From Desulfovibrio inopinatus DSM 10711 (lineage in GTDB: Bacteria > Desulfobacterota > Desulfovibrionia > Desulfovibrionales > Desulfovibrionaceae): DNA of 64,000 bases. A model generated the notes under the pieces. The model was not told the origin of the DNA. It made no database searches and worked only from the letters and a program-made list of their open reading frames with translations. Below are positions 8,380-16,484 of this stretch, in pieces. A program made the translations under genes and the position numbers. Position 1 is the stretch's first letter. Each line of letters opens with the position of its first letter. The DNA lies in assembly GCF_000429305.1 (NCBI RefSeq), contig NZ_KE386879.1, positions 165,540 to 229,539 of the forward strand. Reading direction: 5' to 3'.

Positions 8380-10737
8380 ATGAGCACAATGATTCGGATG
8401 CGACATGTGGTCACTGGCCAGGTTCAAGGCGTGGGATTCCGACCATTTATCTATCGCCTTGCTCTCGACCACTGTTTGACGGGATTTGTCTGTAATACTC
8501 CTGACGGAGTCGTCATCGAAGTGCAGGGAGAACCTGCGTCAATCGCCTCCTTTGAGCGGGATTTACCGCAACGTTTGCCGCCGTTGGCGCATATCATTGA
8601 ACATACAAGCGAGCCGGTTGAAGTGCGTGACAAAGACGAGGCATTTGTCATTCATGCCAGTGTCGCGGGCGAAGGACATCGTGTTCTCGTGAGTCCGGAT
8701 ATTGCGACATGTCCGGATTGCCTTGCCGATATGCGCGACGAGAAAAATCGCCGGTTAGCCTATCCATTTACCAACTGCACCAATTGTGGACCTCGCTACA
8801 CGATCACACGATCCATTCCGTATGATCGAGAGAGCACATCCATGGCGTGCTTTCCACTGTGTCCAGATTGCCGCAACGAATATGAAAACCCGCTGGATCG
8901 CCGGTTCCATGCTCAACCAAATGCCTGTCCAGTCTGTGGGCCCCAGGTTTGGCTTGCAGACCATCGTGGAGAAACAATCGTCCACGATAATGCAGCTCTT
9001 GTCGAACTGGCATTAGCGCTCTGCAAAGGTGTTGTTGCCGCTATTAAAGGACTGGGGGGATTCCATCTTGCTGTCGATGCAAGAAACGATACCGCAGTGT
9101 CCGTCTTGCGGCAGCGTAAAAAACGACCAGCCAAACCACTAGCCATTATGGTGGCCAGCCTGGATGTCGCACACGAAGTGGCTCACATTTCACATGAAGA
9201 AGAGGCCATCTTGACGGGACGAGAGCGCCCGGTTGTTCTATTGCGCAAACGCGCGGATGCTGAAATATCGACGCATGTCGCTCCACATACACCGTACATT
9301 GGAGTCATGTTGGCGTATACTCCTCTCCACCATGCCTTGTTTTGGTGCCTGGAAAATCAAGGCGTATCCAAGCCGCCGGTACTGGTCATGACCTCTGGCA
9401 ATGCGGGAGGGGAACCGATTTGCTTAGGGAATCGTGAAGCGTTGTCCCGTCTCTCCGGTTTTGCCGACCTTTTTCTCTTCCACAATCGTGATATCCTTGT
9501 ACGCGTCGATGACTCCGTTACGCGTGTTGTCAAGCACTCCCTCAAAGCCAAGAGTAGGACAAAGCATGAATCGAATACTTCCGTGCAGTTTTTACGTCGT
9601 GCACGAGGGTATACGCCTTCTCCAATTTTTTTAGGTCGCTCCGGCCCAGAAGTTTTGGGACTAGGCCCCGAACTCAAAACAACAGTATGTTTCACCAAGG
9701 ATAATCAAGCTTTTTTGAGTCAGCATATTGGTGACATGTCCAACCTTGAAACGTATGGATTTTATAAAGAAGTCATCGCTCATCTCCGCGATATGCTTAT
9801 GGTCGAACCGCAAGCGGTTGTTTGCGATATGCACCCTGATTATTTGACGACGGCCTTTGCTCACGAACAAACCCAGTGGCCAATATTCAGATTACAACAT
9901 CACTTTGCACATCTCTATGCAGTCATGGCCGAAAACGCATGCTATGATAAAGCCGTTGGTCTCTGCCTGGACGGCACCGGCTATGGTACTGACGGTACCA
10001 TTTGGGGAGGAGAGTGTCTCGTTGTTGACCCTTCGAATCTGGAGCATACCCGATTTGGGCATCTCGACCATATCCGACTTCCAGGAGGAGAAGCTGCTAT
10101 TCGTGAACCCTGGCGCATTGCCCGTGCTGTATTGGCTGACTCAGGAGACCACGAAGGGGAGTGGCCTTGGATGACTCAGTTCCGACAAGCGGATGCGTTT
10201 GTTCAACAGATGTTGGACCGTGATATCCGATGTCCGAAAACATCAAGTTGTGGGCGCCTCTTTGACGCTGTCTCTGCGTTGCTTGGGGTATGCTTGGAAG
10301 CAAGTTATGAGGGCCAAGCCGCCATCATGCTTGAAGCCATTCAAGAGGAACACGTTTTGAGTAACATCGGGGCATACCCATGTCCTGTAGTCCAGGGCGG
10401 AGAATATTGGCAGCTTGAAAGCCGTGTATTACTGCGAGCTGTTTTAGAAGATATCAAACATGGCGTTGCCCCATCAGTGATTAGTCGACGTTTTCACCTC
10501 GGACTTGCTGAAGGCTTGGCAGAACTGGCTTCTCTTGCGGCCCAGCAACATGGGACGTCGCTCATCGGTCTGAGCGGTGGAGTAATGCTCAATCGGACGC
10601 TACACGTTGAATTATGTCAGAGAATCAAAATCAGAAAACTGACCCCGCTTCTTCATATTCAATCCCCACCCGGTGATGGTTGCATCAGTTTAGGGCAGGC
10701 TTTGTACGGGCGATTGTGTCTCGGCAAATCAAGGTAG
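8380..10737 (+). CDS. hypF: HypF carbamoyltransferase for [NiFe]-hydrogenase maturation
   Basis: About 785 residues with the complete HypF order: N-terminal acylphosphatase domain (TGQVQGVGFRPFIYRLA), two zinc fingers (CPDCLADM...CTNCGPRYTITR and CPLCPDCRNEY...CPVCGP), a YrdC-like domain (IKGLGGFHLAVDA, KRPAKPLAIM) and the Kae1-like C-terminal domain (QHHFAHL, LCLDGTGYGTDG, SGGVMLNRTL). HypF makes a carbamoyl adenylate and transfers the group to HypE, the source of the cyanide ligands of [NiFe]-hydrogenase. It implies the organism has such a hydrogenase, although no other hyp genes are in the window. GGAAGG is very close to ATG 8380; ATG 8389 with better spacing is a fair alternative start. 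Confidence 0.95.
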   Translation: MSTMIRMRHVVTGQVQGVGFRPFIYRLALDHCLTGFVCNTPDGVVIEVQGEPASIASFERDLPQRLPPLAHIIEHTSEPVEVRDKDEAFVIHASVAGEGHRVLVSPDIATCPDCLADMRDEKNRRLAYPFTNCTNCGPRYTITRSIPYDRESTSMACFPLCPDCRNEYENPLDRRFHAQPNACPVCGPQVWLADHRGETIVHDNAALVELALALCKGVVAAIKGLGGFHLAVDARNDTAVSVLRQRKKRPAKPLAIMVASLDVAHEVAHISHEEEAILTGRERPVVLLRKRADAEISTHVAPHTPYIGVMLAYTPLHHALFWCLENQGVSKPPVLVMTSGNAGGEPICLGNREALSRLSGFADLFLFHNRDILVRVDDSVTRVVKHSLKAKSRTKHESNTSVQFLRRARGYTPSPIFLGRSGPEVLGLGPELKTTVCFTKDNQAFLSQHIGDMSNLETYGFYKEVIAHLRDMLMVEPQAVVCDMHPDYLTTAFAHEQTQWPIFRLQHHFAHLYAVMAENACYDKAVGLCLDGTGYGTDGTIWGGECLVVDPSNLEHTRFGHLDHIRLPGGEAAIREPWRIARAVLADSGDHEGEWPWMTQFRQADAFVQQMLDRDIRCPKTSSCGRLFDAVSALLGVCLEASYEGQAAIMLEAIQEEHVLSNIGAYPCPVVQGGEYWQLESRVLLRAVLEDIKHGVAPSVISRRFHLGLAEGLAELASLAAQQHGTSLIGLSGGVMLNRTLHVELCQRIKIRKLTPLLHIQSPPGDGCISLGQALYGRLCLGKSR

Positions 10738-10746
10738 CCCCCCTAA

Positions 10747-10774
10747 AAAAACGAGGATGTCCTCGTTTTTTTTT
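10747..10774 (+). terminator. Intrinsic terminator after hypF
   Basis: ACGAGGA and TCCTCGT arms with a tiny loop, preceded by an A-run and followed by nine T's; the A/T flanks make it potentially bidirectional. Confidence 0.9.
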
Positions 10775-10974
10775 GCCATCACTCCTACTATGAATACGAT
10801 ATTGACTGAAGCATATAGCAAACGCTTGATATCGTGTATACGAATAATAAAATAGTCTGGCCTTTTGTAAAAAATCAATATAAGTATTCCGTCAGACTTA
10901 AGGCCACCTATTAGATAATGACTTTAAATAGGACTTCTTGTTTTATGATCGATTTATACAGTAAGGAGGATGGT

Positions 10975-11682
10975 GTGACAAATTCTTGTTTTGTTTCGGA
11001 TTTATTTGAAATATGCATGGAACGTATCCAGTCTACAACAAAGGCATACACCCAGGTCGAATTGGCTGAAATTCTCCACATTCGCCAATCGAGTATTTCC
11101 GATGCGAAAAAAAGAAATTCTATTCCAGCTAAATGGCTTGTAACACTTCTCCAGAAATTCAGGCTCAATCCAGACTGGGTACTTCTTGGCGAACAACCTC
11201 AGTATTTGGAGGGCACCACCGACGTTCCATCACATGAAATCGGAACTCCTAAAAGTACGTTTCCAATACATGTTCCCAAACGCATAAAGAATAAAACCGT
11301 CATTGTGCATTCCATGTCTGGCTCAGGGACCACTGGCACGCCATGGGAACAGAAGCCTGTGGAACAAATCATGATCCCGGAACACTTTTATCGACCAGAT
11401 ATGATTGTCATTGTTCTCGAGAGTGCTTCACTGGAACCAATTATTCGAAAAGGATCATATATCGGGATAGACCCACATCAGCAGAACATTATTTCAGGAG
11501 AACTCTATGCATTTGACTTACCAAGAGAGGGGTTAGTCATCAGAAAAGCGTATGTTCGCGAAGACGATGACAAGATTCTTTTAAGTGCGTTCAGTCAGCA
11601 TTTTCAAGAACAGGCACTTCCATTTGAGTTTGGACAGCAAAGAGTTTTTGGAAGAATTGTCTGGATTCTACAAGAACTATAA
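10975..11682 (+). CDS. CI-like transcription regulator with S24 domain, catalytic Lys replaced
   Basis: 235 residues. N-terminal helix-turn-helix of the phage CI-repressor family (YTQVELAEILHIRQSSISDAKK, then IPAKWLVTLL...LNPDWVLLG), and a C-terminal S24/LexA-like fold. In the aligned position of the paralogue at 12206 the Ser is kept (SASLEP for GTSMEP) but the catalytic Lys of VIKRV is Arg (LVIRKAYV), with a Lys one place later. It may therefore bind DNA and dimerise without self-cleavage. GTG 10975 is chosen because TAAGGAGG lies five bases before it; the open frame extends to 10918. It is not next to any other phage gene. A terminator follows. Confidence 0.8.
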   Translation: MTNSCFVSDLFEICMERIQSTTKAYTQVELAEILHIRQSSISDAKKRNSIPAKWLVTLLQKFRLNPDWVLLGEQPQYLEGTTDVPSHEIGTPKSTFPIHVPKRIKNKTVIVHSMSGSGTTGTPWEQKPVEQIMIPEHFYRPDMIVIVLESASLEPIIRKGSYIGIDPHQQNIISGELYAFDLPREGLVIRKAYVREDDDKILLSAFSQHFQEQALPFEFGQQRVFGRIVWILQEL

Positions 11683-11712
11683 CGCGAGAATGACATTGAA
11701 GACTAATAAATT

Positions 11713-11746
11713 AAGGTGGCTGCAGTGATGTGGACCACCTTTTTTG
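11713..11746 (+). terminator. Intrinsic terminator after the first CI-like gene
   Basis: AAGGTGG (11713-11719) pairs with CCACCTT (11735-11741), followed by a T-run. Confidence 0.75.
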
Positions 11747-12205
11747 TGAACCATATATCTACAAATTACGAATAATCATTTTGGATCTTCTTGGTTACGA
11801 GGGATATCATATTCCAGCTATGAGGAATAAGGAGTATTACTTTCCTACGAAGTTCGTGTATTGATATTATCTTCATCCCAAATAGCGAGCTCAACGCGGA
11901 AGGTTGAGACAAAATAATTGCGTTTCTTGTATCAAAAAAGACATCATTCACGGCTTAAAGAGTCGTTTTTTTGAAAAATAAATTTTTAGTATAAGCAATT
12001 CATGTCGAATTCGTTACCAAGATATTGCTTCTCATAAAATTATGACAATTCCGAAGGTCAAGTTGTTGACTTGGAACAAGAAAAGAAATATACACAAAGA
12101 AAGGGATGAACCTTGATAGTAACCATTGCCTGTTATAAGAGGGCTTATTAATATTGGTTCCCCCTCCTTTTATGATCGGCAAAATACATTTGTCTAGGAG
12201 TTTTG
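11747..12205. other. AT-rich intergenic region between the two CI-like genes
   Basis: About 460 bases, clearly richer in A+T than the neighbouring genes. No supported gene, RNA or clear repeat was seen. Open frames on the minus strand (to about 60 codons) have no ribosome binding site and no recognisable content. The final part (TAGGAG) is the ribosome binding site of the next gene. Decayed coding sequence or the operator region of the two regulators are both possible. Confidence 0.5.
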
Positions 12206-12880
12206 ATGTTCAGTGATTTCGACGAGGCGATTGAGCGTATTAAAAAGGCCACAGGAACCCGCACGCAGGTCGAGTTGGCTAAAATATTGGATATCCGACA
12301 GTCCAGTATTTCCGATGCGAAACGACGTAAATCGATCCCTTCGGATTGGCTTATCAAACTGTTTCGTAGCCACGGCCTCAATCCCGATTGGATCACCTCC
12401 GGGCAAGAACCGCAGTGCCTTAAGGATGGTCTTGTTACACCAATTGCCGTAAGTGAATCAGGTGCCATTTTTGGTGCCGACCGTCCCAAGTTCAAAAATG
12501 TTGATGTGAGCGCTATGTCCGGCTTGTCCGAAGACGGCCAATGGTGCGAGCAACACATTGAATCCATTGCTATCCCTACACATTTTACGAGGAAATCGCT
12601 GCTTGTCGTCAAAATGGATGGAACATCCATGGAGCCGCTTATTCGTCATGGAGCCTATGTTGGTATTGACCGAGAAAATACTTGGCTCCGATCCGGCGAA
12701 ATCTACGCGTTGTATATCCCGGTTGAGGGACTCGTCATCAAACGCGTCACTGTGGATTACGAAAGCAAGCGTATTATCCTGCATTCCCAAAATCCAGACT
12801 TGCAAGATCAATTTCTTCCGCTTGAAGGTTCACCCGAACGTGTCATCGGACGAGTTATCTGGGTTTTCCAGGAAATCTAG
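12206..12880 (+). CDS. CI-like transcription regulator with S24 peptidase domain
   Basis: 224 residues, a clear paralogue of the protein at 10975. The CI-type HTH (RTQVELAKILDIRQSSISDAKRR, SDWLIKLFRSHGLNPDWI) is followed by an S24 domain with Ser in KMDGTSMEP and Lys in LVIKRVTV, so the catalytic dyad is intact. The usual Ala-Gly scissile bond is not obvious; a Ser-Gly (AMSGLS) lies in about the right place. Such proteins act as repressors, some inactivated by RecA-stimulated self-cleavage. CTAGGAG ends five bases before ATG 12206. A terminator follows. The regulated genes are unknown; panB downstream is separated by a terminator. Confidence 0.87.
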   Translation: MFSDFDEAIERIKKATGTRTQVELAKILDIRQSSISDAKRRKSIPSDWLIKLFRSHGLNPDWITSGQEPQCLKDGLVTPIAVSESGAIFGADRPKFKNVDVSAMSGLSEDGQWCEQHIESIAIPTHFTRKSLLVVKMDGTSMEPLIRHGAYVGIDRENTWLRSGEIYALYIPVEGLVIKRVTVDYESKRIILHSQNPDLQDQFLPLEGSPERVIGRVIWVFQEI

Positions 12881-12904
12881 CTTTTTTTCTTCCCAAATAT
12901 CTTT

Positions 12905-12950
12905 CGCGTCCCAGGGATTCGTTGTATCGATTCTCTGGGACGCGTTACTT
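12905..12950 (+). terminator. Intrinsic terminator between the CI-like gene and panB
   Basis: Ten-base perfect arms CGCGTCCCAG/CTGGGACGCG (12905-12914 and 12935-12944), extendable by three pairs including one G-T, followed by TTACTTTTT. Confidence 0.85.
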
Positions 12951-12989
12951 TTTCGTGCGCCTCTGCATACAAAACAATAAAGGTTAACT

Positions 12990-13850
12990 ATGACGCGCAA
13001 GAAGAAAACTCCACTTGATATCCTCGAAGCCAAAGAGCAGAGCCAAAAAGTCGTCATGATCACAGCATATGATTATGGGTCGGCACGACTGGTTGATGCG
13101 GCTGGAGCTGATATAATACTTGTTGGTGATTCACTGGCCATGGTTGTACTCGGTCATGAGAACACACTCTCCGTGACAATGGAAGAAATGCTTCACCATA
13201 CACGTGCTGCGGCCAAAGGAGCGGGCTCGTGTATGGTTCTTGCGGACATGCCATTTCTTTCCTATCAAATCGATGCGGCTCAAGCTGTTAGGAATGCAGG
13301 CCGGTTTCTCAAAGAAGCTGGTGCATCGGCCGTCAAGTTGGAGGGAGGAGAGTCCGTTATCGATCAAGTCCGTGCCCTCGTTCGTGCAGAAATTCCTGTT
13401 GTAGGGCACCTTGGTTTGACACCGCAAAGTATCGCTCGCCTTGGTGGTTTTAAAGTCCAATCCAAAACGGCTACAGCAGCTCTCCGGCTCATTGAGGAAG
13501 CCAAAATGTTGGAAGAAGCCGGCTGCTTCGGGCTGGTCCTTGAGGCTGTTCCACGGTTCGTGGCTGCAGAGGTGACACGCCGACTTTCCATACCAACAAT
13601 AGGGATTGGAGCTGGACCGGATTGCGACGGACAAGTTTTGGTTTATCATGATATCTTAGGACTTTTTGATGCCTTTCGCCCTCGGTTTGTAAAAACCTAT
13701 GCTGAAGCGGGAACAATTCACCAGACTGGTCTGGCGCACTTTGCAGAAGAAGTCCGTTCCGGTGTGTTTCCTGGAGATGAACACTGTTTTGGCATGAACG
13801 AAGCAGAAAAAAATATTTTCTTCGAGAGACTCGAGCAATATGAGTTCTAA
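12990..13850 (+). CDS. panB: 3-methyl-2-oxobutanoate hydroxymethyltransferase
   Basis: 286 residues, full length. PanB signatures are present: MITAYDYGSARLVDAAGADIILVGDSL with the metal-binding Asp, VLGHENTLSVTMEEML, and GHLGLTPQS and IGIGAGPDCDGQVLVYHD later in the TIM barrel. The enzyme adds a hydroxymethyl group from 5,10-methylene-tetrahydrofolate to 2-oxoisovalerate, the first step of pantothenate and hence CoA synthesis, in the cytoplasm. AAAGG stands six bases before the ATG. The end overlaps the next gene by 11 bases, so the two are translated from one message. Confidence 0.97.
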   Translation: MTRKKKTPLDILEAKEQSQKVVMITAYDYGSARLVDAAGADIILVGDSLAMVVLGHENTLSVTMEEMLHHTRAAAKGAGSCMVLADMPFLSYQIDAAQAVRNAGRFLKEAGASAVKLEGGESVIDQVRALVRAEIPVVGHLGLTPQSIARLGGFKVQSKTATAALRLIEEAKMLEEAGCFGLVLEAVPRFVAAEVTRRLSIPTIGIGAGPDCDGQVLVYHDILGLFDAFRPRFVKTYAEAGTIHQTGLAHFAEEVRSGVFPGDEHCFGMNEAEKNIFFERLEQYEF

Positions 13851-14757
13851 GTTCTGTCGTTTGCTGTGCTGTATTGTGTTCGTTATCGGGATCATCGGGG
13901 TATTTCCTGCGATATCCCGAGCGGCGAATATTATGGATACACTGTTTTACGGGGTTGTTGCACGACAGAATGGTGATATTGCTCGTGCTCGCATTGCTTT
14001 TTCAGAGGTCGCGGAACGAGACCCGAAAAATGCCTACGCATGGTTGCAATTAGGAATCCTCAATGCGATTGCAGGCAATACGCCCGATGCTCTCCGTTTT
14101 TTTGATCATGCCGATGCTGCTGGAGGAAAACAACTTGCGGCATTGTGGAAAGTCATGACGCTCTTCCGCAATCACGAAGAACGCGCTGCTGAGGCTGAAC
14201 TGGAAAGCTTGCTTCAAGAAACGCCACAGAATGCACTGGCTGATTATTTGATGGGGCTTCTCGCTTGCCACCAGGGGCAGCCGCTTGAAGCATTGGAGTA
14301 TTTCGAAAAAGCGCAAAGCCGCAATGCCCCAGGAGCTGAAATCCACTATCTGCTTGGACGTGCCTTTGAATCAATGAATATGCCGGTCAATGCACGTATG
14401 GAATATGAGACCGCCCTGGAGTACGAGCCCACTCATGCTCAGGTACTCCTCGGTTTAAGCCGCGTATTTACGCAGACTGGTGAGAAAACATTGGCAAAGC
14501 GAACCCTGGAACAACTTCTTGCGGCTGACCCGAAAAGCCCTGAAGCGGCAACGCTTCTTTCCAGAGAAGAAAGTGATAGCGCCTTTGCTGCGTGGTCAAA
14601 CCATGATTTACCAACAGCCCTACGACTTTGGCGAAAAGCTTTGGAATACGATCGCCAAAATGAAGCTGCATTATATTATTTGCGTCATATCAAGACAGGG
14701 ACATCATTAATAAAACCGTCCACGCCCACCCCTCAATCCGCCACATCGACCCAATAA
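13840..14757 (+). CDS. Exported TPR-repeat protein
   Basis: 305 residues. An N-terminal hydrophobic segment (LLCCIVFVIGIIGVF...AISRAA) looks like a signal peptide with cleavage near AISRA|A. The rest is alpha-helical tetratricopeptide repeats, for example DIARARIAFSEVAERDPKNAYAWLQLGI and NARMEYETALEYEPTHAQVLLGL. TPR proteins are protein-binding scaffolds; here probably in the periplasm. It starts inside the end of panB and ends before a terminator. No specific function can be assigned. Confidence 0.82.
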   Translation: MSSKFCRLLCCIVFVIGIIGVFPAISRAANIMDTLFYGVVARQNGDIARARIAFSEVAERDPKNAYAWLQLGILNAIAGNTPDALRFFDHADAAGGKQLAALWKVMTLFRNHEERAAEAELESLLQETPQNALADYLMGLLACHQGQPLEALEYFEKAQSRNAPGAEIHYLLGRAFESMNMPVNARMEYETALEYEPTHAQVLLGLSRVFTQTGEKTLAKRTLEQLLAADPKSPEAATLLSREESDSAFAAWSNHDLPTALRLWRKALEYDRQNEAALYYLRHIKTGTSLIKPSTPTPQSATSTQ

Positions 14758-14763
14758 GATAAT

Positions 14764-14802
14764 ACCGCAGAAAAACCATCAACGTCACTGCGGTCTTGTT
14801 TT
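14764..14802 (+). terminator. Terminator after the TPR gene
   Basis: ACCGCAG (14764-14770) pairs with CTGCGGT (14788-14794) and is followed by CTTGTTTT. It lies between convergent genes. Confidence 0.7.
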
Positions 14803-15550
14803 AAGATTGCGGAATATGCAGCTTCGTTCCTGGACGAAGCTTCTTGGGATTCACGTCAGGATTGGCTTGAAGCAGTTTTTTCGTCGTAATTCCGTAATGT
14901 TGTGCGATTCCCCATAGCGTTTCATCTGCGCCGACGATGTGCATTTCAGGGGAAGGAGACGCCTCTTCGTCCAGCTCGATAGTTGAAGATTCTGTCGGGA
15001 TATGAAGAACAGTTCCCGGACGCAGTTTCTTCGGATCAACAGTGGGATTCGCTGCTGTCAAATCGTTTACACTGACATGAAATGATTCGGCAATCCCCCA
15101 GAAGGTGTCATCGCCTTGTACCGTATAGAGGTTTTGGTCTGGGGAAGAAGCCTCTTCAGAAATTGGTGTTGTACTGGACTGATCTTCTTGAAGTTTTTGC
15201 TCGGGTTCATGCGTCACTGGAGGCGTTGCTTGCGTCAACATTTGAGGCGTTGCAGAAGGAGTGGGAGATGGCGTTTGCACTGGTGCCGGAGTCTGTGAAG
15301 CCGGAGCCGAAGAGGTCGCCTGCGGATGGAGATAGGCATCATATTCTTTCTTATCAAGTTTTCCATTTCTGTCGACATCAAGAATGGTAAACGTCCGAAA
15401 CGGAAGATTCGGATCAATAAGAACAAGTTCTTCAAAAATGATTCCTTCGTCCTTATTCCTATCCACCTTCTTAAAGCTATTTTTAGGTTCAGACGAGGAG
15501 CATCCCGAAAGGACACAAAGTAAGGCCAACAGAGGGATGATATATTTCAT
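14801..15550 (-). CDS. Lipoprotein with two EF-hands and two LysM domains
   Basis: 249 residues from ATG 15550. The signal peptide ends in a lipobox LSGC, so the mature protein is lipid-anchored. Next come two canonical 12-residue EF-hand loops (DRNKDEGIIFEE and DVDRNGKLDKKE), a Pro/Thr/Ser/Gln-rich linker, and two LysM domains (YTVQGDDTFWGIAESF...LRPGTVLHIP and HIVGADETLWGIAQHY...LRPGTKLHIP). LysM binds peptidoglycan; the EF-hands suggest calcium binding. It is the last gene of a minus-strand cluster with an acetyltransferase, a membrane-anchored protein and a lipase-like lipoprotein. The combination is unusual and no named family is recognised. Confidence 0.88.
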   Translation of the reverse strand: MKYIIPLLALLCVLSGCSSSEPKNSFKKVDRNKDEGIIFEELVLIDPNLPFRTFTILDVDRNGKLDKKEYDAYLHPQATSSAPASQTPAPVQTPSPTPSATPQMLTQATPPVTHEPEQKLQEDQSSTTPISEEASSPDQNLYTVQGDDTFWGIAESFHVSVNDLTAANPTVDPKKLRPGTVLHIPTESSTIELDEEASPSPEMHIVGADETLWGIAQHYGITTKKLLQANPDVNPKKLRPGTKLHIPQS

Positions 15551-15638
15551 AGTAGGCTCATTCTGGATATAAACGTTGGATGAAAGAAAAGAAGTGTTCA
15601 TCGTCATATTCCGATGCCGGCTTCATCTCGCGCATGAT

Positions 15639-16484
15639 CTAAACATTTTCCAGGGACGGGTCAATTTCCGGTTGGAAGAGCCGAGCCATCATATACATGT
15701 CTTTGTCGTGTGTTCCATCGAAATAATATCCTCGTTTAATGCCTTCAACCCCGAACCCGAATTTGTTGTACAACCCTATGGCTGGCATATTTTCCATATC
15801 GACAGTAAGTTCCAAACGACGTAACCCCGATGTTTCAACGAACTCCACGGCCTGACGCATAAGCGCCGTTCCGATTTGAGCTCCACGATGTGGTTGAAGT
15901 ATGTTGATGCGAAGTGTTGCAACGTGTCCGTGAGGACCACGAACCGGACTTGCCACCGTGAGGTAACCCACCGCTTGTTCATTTACGAAGGCAAGCAACA
16001 AACGATTTTTGGGTAAATCAAATCGTGCAAGGAGCCGAGTAGCCGTGGTCGCATCCATTGAGGGAGGATATCCGCCTTCTTCATCAGCGGCATTATAAAG
16101 TCGGATAATTGCATTGCGATCAGCATTCGTCGCTGCACGAATTGTTAAGACCCTGTTTGGGAAAACGCAGGTACGTGGTGTTCCTTCTAATTGGACATTC
16201 GATCTCCCCTCGATCTTGATATTCAGGTGATGCTCTACCTCGTCATAGAAAGCAGATGGTATGGAAAATGAAAAACCATAGCAACCATCGCCAACCTGTG
16301 TCGCAGCAACATCTGGACGTGGTTTCTCGGCAATGGTTGTAGCTTGTATCATGCCGTCAATGACAAGATGCACACGAAGTCGAGTTGAAGGAGCCGACGT
16401 GTCGCAAACCCAGCCGGATATTTGTGGCGTTATACCTTCAAGATAGCCAACAATGTGATGGTCATTATTCTGATCGTTGGTCAT
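15639..16484 (-). CDS. GNAT acetyltransferase with N-terminal beta-domain
   Basis: 281 residues. The C-terminal half (from about residue 112, LTIRAATNADRNAIIRLYN) is a GNAT domain with the acetyl-CoA-binding block LQPHRGAQIGTALMRQAVEF and LYNKFGFGVEGI. The first 105 residues (GYLEGITPQISGWVCD...VHLVIDG...PDVAATQVGDGCYGFSFSIP) resemble the beta-sandwich module seen in bacterial glycosyltransferase-like and surface polysaccharide proteins, which I cannot name precisely. GNAT enzymes move an acetyl group to an amine or protein; the substrate is unknown. AAGGGA precedes the ATG, and the start overlaps the end of the upstream gene by 20 bases. Confidence 0.85.
   Translation of the reverse strand: MTNDQNNDHHIVGYLEGITPQISGWVCDTSAPSTRLRVHLVIDGMIQATTIAEKPRPDVAATQVGDGCYGFSFSIPSAFYDEVEHHLNIKIEGRSNVQLEGTPRTCVFPNRVLTIRAATNADRNAIIRLYNAADEEGGYPPSMDATTATRLLARFDLPKNRLLLAFVNEQAVGYLTVASPVRGPHGHVATLRINILQPHRGAQIGTALMRQAVEFVETSGLRRLELTVDMENMPAIGLYNKFGFGVEGIKRGYYFDGTHDKDMYMMARLFQPEIDPSLENV

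Noticed and set aside
10828..10920. Promoter/operator for the first CI-like gene
   Set aside because: TTGATA and AT-rich -10-like boxes and partial symmetries (GGCCTT...AAGGCC) exist, but none is convincing enough to list.
11766..12182. Two minus-strand frames of about 60 codons
   Set aside because: Located in A+T-rich spacer, without ribosome binding sites; the translations look random.
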